Under the pieces are notes generated by a model, which saw nothing but the letters and a program-made list of their open reading frames with translations, had not been told where the DNA came from and did no database searches. From Bacteroidaceae bacterium (GTDB lineage: Bacteria; Bacteroidota; Bacteroidia; Bacteroidales; Bacteroidaceae): a stretch of DNA of 64,000 nucleotides. The stretch is taken from positions 1 through 64,000 of the forward strand of contig JAFTNW010000004.1 of the NCBI GenBank assembly GCA_017451695.1, given 5' to 3'. Each line of letters opens with the position of its first letter. Position 1 is the first letter of the stretch. The position numbers and the translations under genes are program-made. Shown one piece after another: positions 26,739 to 35,294 of this stretch.

Positions 26739-28412
26739 ATGGAATTTATATCAACACTTTTAGAGGGTGCGCAGGGGCAATGGAGCGGCGGCATAGCCCA
26801 CTCCATGATTATCCTTGCACTGACAGTGGGGTTCGGCATCATGCTTGGCCGAATTAAGGTTGCAGGCATATCGTTCGGGGTTACATGGATTCTGTTTGTG
26901 GGAATCCTGTTTTCACACTTCGGCTACACGCTGAACGGCGACTTACTGCATTTTGTTAAGGAATTCGGCCTCATTTTATTTGTTTTCTCGATAGGCTTGC
27001 AGGTGGGGCCGGGATTCTTCTCGAGCTTCAAGGCGGGAGGGCTCACTCTGTGTGCCGTAACCTGTATAATAGTGCTGTTGGACGTGCTCACAGCCATAGG
27101 CGTGCATTTTGTTACCGACACACCCATTACAACCGTTACGGGTATATTGTCGGGAGCCGTTACCAACACACCGGGATTGGGTGCGGCACAGCAGACATAC
27201 AGGGAGATAACAGGCACATCGGCAACGGATATTGCGCTTGGATATAGCGTGGCCTACCCTCTTGGTGTCATTGGCTGTATTCTGTCGATGCTGGCAATAA
27301 AGAGCATTTTCTATCGCAAGGATATATCCACCGCCACAGCCGACAACGGCAAGGAGCTGAACGTGGAGCCGCTTACGATAGAGGTGAAAAATCCCGGGGT
27401 GGCGGGCAAAACACTCGAAGAGATACGCAGCGCAAAGAATTACGATTTTGTGGTATCGAGAATATTGCACAGCCACACAAACGAGATTGAGATTGCACAT
27501 TCAAAGAGTACATTACAGGTGGGCGATAAGTTCTTGGTTATTGTAAAGCCCACGTTCCGCGAGGAGGTATTGGAGCTGTTCGGGCGCGAGTGCATAGTGA
27601 ATTGGGACAAGGCGGGAGCGCAGTTCCTGTCGAGCAAGATTGTTGTTACCAACCCCAAACTGAATGGTGTGCATCTTGCCAGATTGAGCTTGCGACAGAA
27701 CTTCAAAGTAAACCTCACAAGAGTGAACCGTGCGGGAATAGACCTTGTGGCATCGCCCGACTTACGCCTGCAAATGGGTGATATTGTTACCGTTGTGGGC
27801 ATGGAGAGCTCGGTGAACAGTGTAAAGAGGGTTTTGGGCGATTCGCGCAAGCACCTGGACCATCCCAACCTCATTCCCATATTTATTGGCATTGCGCTTG
27901 GTTGCACGCTTGGCAGCCTGCCTATCTTCATCCCGGGCATGTCCCAGCCTGTGAAATTGGGCCTTGCGGGCGGCCCGCTTGTGGTGGCTATTCTCACAAG
28001 CTACTTCGGCCCCAAGCTGAAACTTGTTACATACACCACCATGAGTGCCAACCTGATGATAAGAGAGATTGGAATATCGCTGTTCCTTGCCTGTGTGGGC
28101 TTGGAGGCCGGTAAGGGCTTTGTGGATACCATTGTGAACAACGGTGGAATGTGGTGGGTGCTCTACGGTGCCATAATAACCATGCTGCCACTGCTCATTG
28201 CGGGTGTTGCCGGGCGTTATTGCTTTAAGATTCCTTATATTAAGCTTATTGGTGTGATGTCGGGCTCATGCACTAACCCACCTGCGCTTGCCTTTGCCAA
28301 CGAGCAGGACAAGAACAGCGACAAGGCTTCGGTGGGTTATGCCACAGTTTATCCGCTTGCCATGTTCTTGCGCATTCTCACTGCACAGCTGATGATTCTG
28401 CTGTTCTGTTAA
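26739..28412 (+). CDS. AspT/YidE/YbjL-type membrane transporter with TrkA-C domains, 557 aa
   Basis: An inner-membrane transporter of the AspT/YidE family (aspartate:alanine exchanger relatives); the substrate cannot be told from sequence. It shows the family's duplication: an N-terminal membrane half (~residues 15-190, with GLQVGPGFFSSFKAGG and the GAVTNTPGLGAAQQ motif), two cytoplasmic TrkA-C (RCK_C) domains (~200-370) and a C-terminal membrane half (~380-557, with GLEAGKGFVDTI and the matching GSCTNPPALAFANEQ motif). The length is normal. It is a single gene between repeat fields, with a -7 box 50 bases upstream. Confidence 0.9.
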   Translation: MEFISTLLEGAQGQWSGGIAHSMIILALTVGFGIMLGRIKVAGISFGVTWILFVGILFSHFGYTLNGDLLHFVKEFGLILFVFSIGLQVGPGFFSSFKAGGLTLCAVTCIIVLLDVLTAIGVHFVTDTPITTVTGILSGAVTNTPGLGAAQQTYREITGTSATDIALGYSVAYPLGVIGCILSMLAIKSIFYRKDISTATADNGKELNVEPLTIEVKNPGVAGKTLEEIRSAKNYDFVVSRILHSHTNEIEIAHSKSTLQVGDKFLVIVKPTFREEVLELFGRECIVNWDKAGAQFLSSKIVVTNPKLNGVHLARLSLRQNFKVNLTRVNRAGIDLVASPDLRLQMGDIVTVVGMESSVNSVKRVLGDSRKHLDHPNLIPIFIGIALGCTLGSLPIFIPGMSQPVKLGLAGGPLVVAILTSYFGPKLKLVTYTTMSANLMIREIGISLFLACVGLEAGKGFVDTIVNNGGMWWVLYGAIITMLPLLIAGVAGRYCFKIPYIKLIGVMSGSCTNPPALAFANEQDKNSDKASVGYATVYPLAMFLRILTAQLMILLFC

Positions 28413-28436
28413 ATGCTTTACCAATATCGGGCAAGG

Positions 28437-28534
28437 GGTTTAGGCAGAAGAACAGAACCGGTGTTTATCCCATCTCCTCCACCGCAAGCGGTCCCCCTCC
28501 TCTTTTGAAGAGGAGAACTTATAGATATATTTTC
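28437..28534. repeat. Interspersed repeat family C, copy 3
   Basis: Near-identical to 7102-7190 and 23728-23815. It fills most of the gap between the convergent transporter and GH36-like genes. Confidence 0.85.
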
Positions 28535-28552
28535 ACACGCCTTCGGCAAAAC

Positions 28553-28590
28553 AAAAAAATTGGCGCAACCATGCAGTTGCGCCAATTTTT
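28553..28590 (-). terminator. Intrinsic terminator, GH36-like gene (possibly bidirectional)
   Basis: A perfect 15-bp stem (28555-28569 with 28576-28590) with a 6-base loop, A-rich on one side and T-rich on the other, lies 20 bases after the stop of the minus-strand gene. On the plus strand it could also stop transcription from the AspT-type gene. Confidence 0.85.
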
Positions 28591-28610
28591 GTTTATAAGG
28601 CAAGTATTTA

Positions 28611-31600
28611 TTACTTAACAACCTTCTTGTTGTTCATAATATAAATACCCTTTGCAGGAGCCGCCTTGAGCTTGCGACCGCTGAGGTCGTATATCTCTAC
28701 ATCGCCATTCTCGGCCTCAATAATCTCAATGCCCGTTGCGGGTGAAACCACGCGCAGTGTGGCATCAACGATAGAACCACCGTTGGCAAGGAAACCGTTG
28801 GTACCCGAGCAAGTTCCGTCGGCAGCAATCTGACCACCGGCATCGATACTGTTCCAGTCCATCTTGAAACGGATGCGATAATCACCGGGCTCTGCGGGAG
28901 CTGTGAAGGGAGGCAGATATGCTGTGTTACGGCCATTGCCTGTCAATGAAGTACCGGCCGAGTTTACACCACCGTTCTGGTCGTCGTTAAAGTTTCCTGT
29001 GTAGAAACTGAACGATACAACATCGGTACCTGCTTGGTCGGTAGAGCCATCGTTGAATGAGAATTGCTGGTCGTTGTCAAAATCTATATAAACGTAAGCG
29101 TTCATCCAATTGGCATTCTTGTTAAACTCAACTGTGATTGTTGAACCGGCAGTACAGGTGAGAAGGCAAGCCTCGTCGGTTGTTTTGTCGAAATAGGGTT
29201 TTGCCTGGCCCACTGTAATGGTCTGTGCATCGCCATCCTCCTCGGTAAACGAGATGCTGTTGATGTAGCGGTCGCTACGTGAAGCATTGGCATTCTTATC
29301 GAAGTTGGTTGCATAGGGCTCCACTATTTTGGGTGTAACCTTTAATGTAACCGATGCCGAAACGCCTGAGCCATCAGCTGCGGTTGCGGTGATGGTAACC
29401 TCGCCCTCGGCAACAGGCTGAACAAGACCGTTATTTACTGTGGCAATGCTTGCATCGCTTGTTGTCCACTCCAATACAGGATGTGTAGCCTCGGCGGGAT
29501 TGATGGTTGCTGTGATAACCATTGTGCGGTTGAGCGCAACCTCCTCGGCACTGTTCTCTGTTGCAAGCGTGATGCTCTCGATGGGAGTAGCTGTTGCTGC
29601 CGCATCGATACCATCAAAGCAGAAGAGTGAGCTTGCGGGGAGTGTTACTGTGAGCTCGTCATCGATATTGACAGCCTCACCCACGGTCATGCCGGCAAGA
29701 GCAGCCTGGCTGCTGAATGACGGACGAAGCACGATGCTGCCGCTTACATTTGCAGGGATGTTGAGTGCCTGACGCAATGTAAAGGTGTAGCTCTTCTCGT
29801 CGTTGCTACCGTTGCGCAATGCAAGTGTAGATTTTGTTCCGTTCCAAGAGGCCCAGCCGTAAATCTGAGCTGCGCTGCCTGTCCAGGGGCTGCCACCTAC
29901 CCAATGTGCATCGGGCAATACATCGGCGTTGCGTTTCTGCCATGCGATGCACTCTGCAATGTCGGCCCAAAGCTGTCCGTTGTTGATGCTGTTGAGCAAT
30001 GCATAATCTACATAAAGCTCTACCACGCCCGAACCGCATACGAATGCGCAACGCATCTCGCGAAGAACGGCATCGTAATCGCGCTCATCACCTGCGGGAG
30101 GACCAAACTGTGTGAGTATGAAACCGTGAGTCATCAATGTGTTGATGGGGCAGATGGGTGAGTTGGTTACATAGTTATTATATACCAAACGGTCACGATA
30201 AGTAATCCATTTCTCACGGTTCATGGTATTGTCGCCAATGCGGTCGTGGTCGTTCTCCTGACGCCATGTAGCATCGCTTATCTGATACCAGAAGGGGCTT
30301 GCCCATGTACCCACCGTGGTATTGAAGAAGATATCCTCGCGGAGCTCCTCGCGCACATAACGCTCGAGGCGGATGATACCCTCGGCATTTTCGTTACCTG
30401 TATCGCCGGCATCGGGGCCCACTGATGTAAACTGAGCCGAAATACCGTCGAATTTAAAGAACTTAAAGTCGCCCTGATTCTTTACAAGGTTATATGCAGC
30501 ATCCTTGAATGCCTGATAGTATGCGGGGTTAGACAACTGCATACCGCCACGATTCTCGGCATTCCAATATGCACGACGATAGTTACCGCTCTGACCATAA
30601 CCACCGACAGGGCCTAACCAGGCACCTACACCGGCACCCATCTCCTCGGCTAGCTGTGCCATGGGACGCATCTCATCGGGGAATCCGCTGTGGAATGTCC
30701 AAGGACCATAGTTATCCCAACCATCGTCGATAACGAAGGCTACGGGACCATGACCGTAACGATCATAGAACTGAGTTTTCCAGTTCTGGAGAACATCCTC
30801 TATATCCTCTGAGGTGAAGTTGGTGTGCTCGCTACCGGGGGCAGCATTGTTGCGGTTGATGTTAAGTTCGTACCAGCTGTTATAGTGGGGGAATGCACGC
30901 CAGGGTACTGCACGCTCGCGCTCGCTGTATGCAAGGAATGAGCGACGTTTCTGCGTGTTGTGGATATTATCCTCGGCCTCTGTGCCATCCTGTGCTACAA
31001 GACCGACAACGGCACCCACTTTCCATGTTTCGCCTGCCTGCAATGTGGTATTGCGGCTCCAACGGCCCTGAATACCCACTACATCGGTATTAATTACAAC
31101 GCCCTCTTTGGGAGTGTATATTTTCACAGTTACTTTGCTCGATGCTGTGATAGCCTCACTCTTGTTCTCAATCATCACACGAAGAGTGAATGTGCCGTCG
31201 TTGGGAGCTATGAAAGTAAATGTGTTGTTGCTCTTTGCTGAGCCTGTGTAACCGCTGTGATAATCGTTGGCAGCAATAGAGTTGTTGCCATCAAGAATAT
31301 CAACACCACCAAGGTTCAAGCGATTGTTACCGCTTACATACTCAACAAGAACCTCAACCTTTTGATTTGCTTTGAGTTCAAGGCCCTCTTTGGTGTATGC
31401 ATAGATATTGGGATAATCAACGCCAATAGCCTCAACTATGCGATTGGGAACATCGGCATCGGCCACCTGTGTCCAAGAATCAGCGGTAAGAGAGATGGGG
31501 TCCATCTCTGTGGTGAGGTCGTAGTTATCCTCCTCGCCCGAAGCATCGCCCACTGTGTTATAGGCTGTAGGAGTTTCAAGACCGGCAAAAATTTTGTTGC

Positions 31601-32891
31601 TCATCAACACGGCACCGCGGGTGTTACCTACAACGGCGGGTGTTGAGCCGGCTGCCTTGGTATCTACATTATACATCATGGGGATAACGTTGAACATATC
31701 CACATCATCTACACCGTAGAGCTCCATTTCGGTGCGCAGATAGTGGCTGCCGTCGCGCAATACTGCACGCCATACAATCTCCACCTTTTTCTCTTTATAG
31801 GTATATTCGTAGTTTGCCACAAGCTGTTTGCCTGCAAAATGCTCGGCACCGCCAACAGCATTGGGATTGGCCTCAAGATCCTGCAATTCCACGCTATTGA
31901 GTTTCATGCCCGACGCATATACGTTATCGCCATTGCCAAATGCCACACTGAATATTTCTGTACCTGCCACAAGGTCCATTGCTGTGGAGCCGGCAAAATA
32001 GATTGCCTCACCCACCTTCATGAAACCGGCTGCAAGCACGTTGTTGCTGAGAACGTATGTGCCATTGCTCTCGTTTGCCACTGCTGCACCCACTGCCTCT
32101 TGCTGTGCGGGATATACAATTGCATTGGTATATGTCTGGCAAAGAGGAAGCACGGGAAGGGTAACAAAGTTTACGGTGATTGTTTCGGCCTCGTTGTCGA
32201 TGGCTACAGCAGCGAACTGCCCCTCGGGAGCAACCACTGTGATATCGCTCTTTGAAACAGAACCCTCTGTGGTGTATGTATCGCCGTCGGCATAGGTATC
32301 ATCACCTATCTTAATGGTTTTGCCGTCGGGGATGCTTATTGTATATGCACGCTCGATGATAACCACTTCGCTAAACAAGTAGCGGCTACCGGCATCGGCA
32401 TTGGCATCCTGTTGCCACAAACCAAGGGTGTTTGTGCCATCATAGGGGTTACCACCTACACCCTGGTACCAGTTAACATATTTGTCATTGCCACCCGATG
32501 TAGTGTAGGGGCGGATTTGATAATTGTCGCCCGAATAGTTCTCCACAAGGAAATAGGTTTCGGGTTTTGTGGTGCTTAACTTCACAAAATCCTTGCCATT
32601 GTTGTAGCTTGCGGCAGGGGTGTAAGAAAGCCATTTTGCGCCATTGTGGCTGTAAATGTAGTAAGCGTTTTCAACGCCATCCACTGCATAGAATGCGAAC
32701 AGACCGTAATTCTCGGCTGTCTGCGTGGGAGCTGTAAGAGAGTTTGAATAGACTCCGTTACCATTCACCATAGTATAGACGTGTTCGGGCTTGCCCGCTG
32801 TGGGCAAGGTTGTGGACACCTCTATCTTGTCGGCCATAATCTGCGACACCGCGCAGAAAACGCCCAAAACGAGAGTAAAGATTTTTTTCAT
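28611..32891 (-). CDS. Exported GH36-like alpha-galactosidase/alpha-N-acetylgalactosaminidase with T9SS tail, 1426 aa
   Basis: The start at 32891 gives the signal peptide MKKIFTLVLGVFCAVSQIMA-D; the frame extends 14 codons further up without initiation context. The central catalytic region shows the clan GH-D signature: VIDDGWDNYGPW (~residue 720) and the K-x-D nucleophile site FFKFDGIS (D815), with the N-terminal beta-sandwich expected of GH36 before it. The exact family and substrate (alpha-galactosides or alpha-GalNAc) are inference. Further on are a BIG2-type Ig domain (~1100-1187), a GEVED-like domain (~1200-1330, VYIDFDNDQQFSFNDG) and a T9SS tail (IYDLSGRKLKAAPAKGIYIM). It stands alone, with consensus promoter and terminator. 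Confidence 0.85.
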   Translation of the reverse strand: MKKIFTLVLGVFCAVSQIMADKIEVSTTLPTAGKPEHVYTMVNGNGVYSNSLTAPTQTAENYGLFAFYAVDGVENAYYIYSHNGAKWLSYTPAASYNNGKDFVKLSTTKPETYFLVENYSGDNYQIRPYTTSGGNDKYVNWYQGVGGNPYDGTNTLGLWQQDANADAGSRYLFSEVVIIERAYTISIPDGKTIKIGDDTYADGDTYTTEGSVSKSDITVVAPEGQFAAVAIDNEAETITVNFVTLPVLPLCQTYTNAIVYPAQQEAVGAAVANESNGTYVLSNNVLAAGFMKVGEAIYFAGSTAMDLVAGTEIFSVAFGNGDNVYASGMKLNSVELQDLEANPNAVGGAEHFAGKQLVANYEYTYKEKKVEIVWRAVLRDGSHYLRTEMELYGVDDVDMFNVIPMMYNVDTKAAGSTPAVVGNTRGAVLMSNKIFAGLETPTAYNTVGDASGEEDNYDLTTEMDPISLTADSWTQVADADVPNRIVEAIGVDYPNIYAYTKEGLELKANQKVEVLVEYVSGNNRLNLGGVDILDGNNSIAANDYHSGYTGSAKSNNTFTFIAPNDGTFTLRVMIENKSEAITASSKVTVKIYTPKEGVVINTDVVGIQGRWSRNTTLQAGETWKVGAVVGLVAQDGTEAEDNIHNTQKRRSFLAYSERERAVPWRAFPHYNSWYELNINRNNAAPGSEHTNFTSEDIEDVLQNWKTQFYDRYGHGPVAFVIDDGWDNYGPWTFHSGFPDEMRPMAQLAEEMGAGVGAWLGPVGGYGQSGNYRRAYWNAENRGGMQLSNPAYYQAFKDAAYNLVKNQGDFKFFKFDGISAQFTSVGPDAGDTGNENAEGIIRLERYVREELREDIFFNTTVGTWASPFWYQISDATWRQENDHDRIGDNTMNREKWITYRDRLVYNNYVTNSPICPINTLMTHGFILTQFGPPAGDERDYDAVLREMRCAFVCGSGVVELYVDYALLNSINNGQLWADIAECIAWQKRNADVLPDAHWVGGSPWTGSAAQIYGWASWNGTKSTLALRNGSNDEKSYTFTLRQALNIPANVSGSIVLRPSFSSQAALAGMTVGEAVNIDDELTVTLPASSLFCFDGIDAAATATPIESITLATENSAEEVALNRTMVITATINPAEATHPVLEWTTSDASIATVNNGLVQPVAEGEVTITATAADGSGVSASVTLKVTPKIVEPYATNFDKNANASRSDRYINSISFTEEDGDAQTITVGQAKPYFDKTTDEACLLTCTAGSTITVEFNKNANWMNAYVYIDFDNDQQFSFNDGSTDQAGTDVVSFSFYTGNFNDDQNGGVNSAGTSLTGNGRNTAYLPPFTAPAEPGDYRIRFKMDWNSIDAGGQIAADGTCSGTNGFLANGGSIVDATLRVVSPATGIEIIEAENGDVEIYDLSGRKLKAAPAKGIYIMNNKKVVK

Positions 32892-33033
32892 ATCGTTAAT
32901 AATTAGGTTAGTATTCCAAGCCTCATAAAACAAAATAGCCCTTGAGTATGTCGTGCCACAAAAGTGGCTCGATTGGGAACAAACACCTCGGCACGCATAG
33001 CATGCAAAAAGGCATTGTATTCACAATCATTTG

Positions 33034-33064
33034 CAAATATAAGCAAATTACATTAACAAGCAAA
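33034..33064 (-). promoter_or_regulatory. Promoter of the GH36-like gene
   Basis: On the minus strand TTTG (33064-33061), 19 bases, then TATATTTG (33041-33034) match the consensus. The TTTG box sits in the T run of the upstream operon's terminator, so the two signals overlap. Confidence 0.7.
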
Positions 33065-33099
33065 AAAAATAGCCTGCTCATATTAATATATAAGCAGGC
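33062..33099 (-). terminator. Terminator of the prenyl synthase-to-permease operon
   Basis: On the minus strand GCCTGCT (33099-33093) pairs with AGCAGGC (33078-33072) around a 14-base AT-rich loop, followed by TATTTTTTTT. It lies 39 bases after the permease stop. Confidence 0.75.
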
Positions 33100-33137
33100 A
33101 AATAAGCTATAACATTTTTACTTTTTTATAAAGACAA

Positions 33138-34163
33138 TCATCCCATGTTAGAGCGCTCTTTAAGCACCACGTAGATGATAACAGGTGCGCCAATGAGTGG
33201 AGTGATTGCACCCAAGGGGAGCAGGCCACTCTCCCCGGGCAACTGACAAACGAGATTGCACAGCAGGGTTACCGTACCGCCAAGCAACATGGTAACAGGC
33301 AGCAGTCTTCGATGATTGCTTGTACCCACCGCCAAGCGCGACAGATGCGGCACGGCCAGCCCGATAAACGCCACGGGGCCGCAGAAGGCCGTAACTGTGG
33401 CTGTGAGCAAACCTACAATGAGCAATAGCACACCACGCACGCGCTTAATGTTTATTCCAAGATTTAAGGCATAGTAATCGCCAAGCAGCAGAGCGTTGAG
33501 CGGCTTCACAAGCAGCAGCGCCGCAACAAGAACAACAGCCAACAGCACGGAGTAAAACGGCAGCTGCGCCACAGACACAGCCCCAAAGCTGCCCATGCCC
33601 CAAATGAGATAGGAGTGTACGCCCTCGGCTGTGGAAAAATAGTTTAGGATGGATATAACCGAGGAGGTAAGGTAGCTGATGGCCAAGCCGGCAATGAGCA
33701 GATATATTTTATTTGAGAGCAGGCGGGCAAGCAGCAGCACCACGGCTATTATGAACAGAGCGCCCATAAACGCACCGGCAAGCACGGCAAGATAGCCGCC
33801 CCACCCTGCCACAAGTGTACCTTGCAGCAACAGCATAACCACCGCCACACCAAGCCCTGCACCGCTGTTTATGCCAAGCACCTCGGGGCCCGCCAAGGGG
33901 TTATTGAAAAGGGTTTGCAGCAGAAGGCCTGCCACGGACAATGCCATACCCGCCAATAGTGCAGTTACAGCCTGCGGCAAACGTGTATGAAGCAGAATGA
34001 GCCGCCACCCCTCGTTACCGGCATCGCCACCTGTGAGAATATCGGCAACAGCATGAAAGGGGATGCTCACCGAGCCCCAAAAGAGGTTCGCCAGGAAGAG
34101 GATTGCAAGCAGAGTGCCCCACCCTGCAAACAACAGCATGGCACTATTCCGACATTTTCTCAT
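33138..34163 (-). CDS. FecCD-family ABC transporter permease, 341 aa
   Basis: An inner-membrane permease of the BtuC/FecCD family, which moves iron-siderophore, haem or cobalamin across the membrane. Family marks are LPQAVTALLAGMALSVAGLLLQTLFNNPLAGPEVLGINSGAG (in full at residues ~58-100) and the cytoplasmic coupling segment with GPVAFIGLAVPHLSRL (~264-279). About ten membrane segments are visible and the length is normal. It overlaps the binding-protein gene by 20 bases and ends the operon. No ATP-binding subunit follows; the next gene is unrelated, so the ATPase must be encoded elsewhere. Confidence 0.93.
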   Translation of the reverse strand: MRKCRNSAMLLFAGWGTLLAILFLANLFWGSVSIPFHAVADILTGGDAGNEGWRLILLHTRLPQAVTALLAGMALSVAGLLLQTLFNNPLAGPEVLGINSGAGLGVAVVMLLLQGTLVAGWGGYLAVLAGAFMGALFIIAVVLLLARLLSNKIYLLIAGLAISYLTSSVISILNYFSTAEGVHSYLIWGMGSFGAVSVAQLPFYSVLLAVVLVAALLLVKPLNALLLGDYYALNLGINIKRVRGVLLLIVGLLTATVTAFCGPVAFIGLAVPHLSRLAVGTSNHRRLLPVTMLLGGTVTLLCNLVCQLPGESGLLPLGAITPLIGAPVIIYVVLKERSNMG

Positions 34164-35289
34164 AATATCTTAATTCATAAGAAGGTAACAACTGTGGATG
34201 AAAGATTGCGACAAGCTCGCACAACAGGACATCGGGGCGAAAGGGAGTCTCTTCGTAGAACGGTTTGCGCCCTGTATTACATATATATATATTACGCGTT
34301 TTGAATGGCTTGAAGTGGGCATACCCGCCAAAGTCGGCAAGCAGCGAGGTGTAATTCTTCTCCTCGGCCGAATTGTACTTTATGAGCCAAAAATCGGCAT
34401 CGGCCGCACGGCTCAACACCGTTTCAAAAGAAAGGGGCACAGAGCCGCTGCCCGCACAATGGGCAAAGAGATAGCGCGCCCCTGCCATTTGGTACATCTG
34501 CCCCATGGTGCTCTCGCCGGCAGGCATATACCATGCCGAACTGCTTTTAAGTTCGCACATAAGCGAGGGGCCCTCCCCTGCACTTGCCGCAAGTGTTCTG
34601 AGTTCTTCGAAATTGCTGCACACAAGAGAAAACAACGAGTCAGCAACAGCGGCACGCCCCACCAAGCGACCGTAAAAGCGCATCCACTCGGCCGATGCAA
34701 GGGGCGATGATTCCATATATTCGGCACACTCCACAACAGGGAACGGAAGATTCTCTATCTTGCCATAGCCGCCATTCTCAAACGGCAATACAAATATTGC
34801 CGAAGGGGCAAGCTGCACCACCCTCTCAACATCCACATTGAGTGTGCTGCCGCAATCGATAACCTCGCCCGCGGCTATTCTTTGATGAATAACGGGGGAG
34901 AGCATGTAACGCGAATCGCACACACCGCCAATGGCATGGGGCACGCCCAAAGAGCCCATGAGATTTGTGTGAACGGTGGAGAAAAGCAGCAGATTGTCGA
35001 GCGGAGTGCGCAACACCGTTCCTTGCGGCATATTATGTGGCAGAGGAGCATTGCGTGGCACAAGCAGATAACGATGCAGAAGGCCCGTGCCCCAGGGGTT
35101 CTTTACATCGGCAACAGTGAAGCTGTCGCAATCGACCATGCACAATAGACGGGCATGGCGCATGGGTATAGTATCACCCGCTATATCACTTTGTTGCGGA
35201 GCACCTGCACCGCACCCCCATGTAGCAAGCATGGCGAAAAGGGGCAGCAGGCTGCAAATGCATTTTACTATATAGGAAATACCGGGCAT
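34144..35289 (-). CDS. ABC transporter substrate-binding protein (FecB/BtuF type), 381 aa
   Basis: The N-terminus is hydrophobic and ends in WGCGAG, so a lipoprotein anchored at Cys26 is likely although the lipobox is not ideal. The two-lobed helical-backbone binding fold is suggested by GVCDSRYMLSPVIHQRIAAG, DVERVVQLAPSAIFVLPFENGG and the C-terminal KPFYEETPFRPDVLLCELVAIFHP, which resembles Bacteroidales FecB-like proteins. It would deliver a siderophore, haem or corrinoid to the permease encoded next to it. It overlaps the permease gene by 20 bases and starts 5 bases after the DAHP synthase gene stop, as part of one transcript. Confidence 0.88.
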   Translation of the reverse strand: MPGISYIVKCICSLLPLFAMLATWGCGAGAPQQSDIAGDTIPMRHARLLCMVDCDSFTVADVKNPWGTGLLHRYLLVPRNAPLPHNMPQGTVLRTPLDNLLLFSTVHTNLMGSLGVPHAIGGVCDSRYMLSPVIHQRIAAGEVIDCGSTLNVDVERVVQLAPSAIFVLPFENGGYGKIENLPFPVVECAEYMESSPLASAEWMRFYGRLVGRAAVADSLFSLVCSNFEELRTLAASAGEGPSLMCELKSSSAWYMPAGESTMGQMYQMAGARYLFAHCAGSGSVPLSFETVLSRAADADFWLIKYNSAEEKNYTSLLADFGGYAHFKPFKTRNIYICNTGRKPFYEETPFRPDVLLCELVAIFHPQLLPSYELRYYEKMSE

Positions 35290-35294
35290 GAGAT

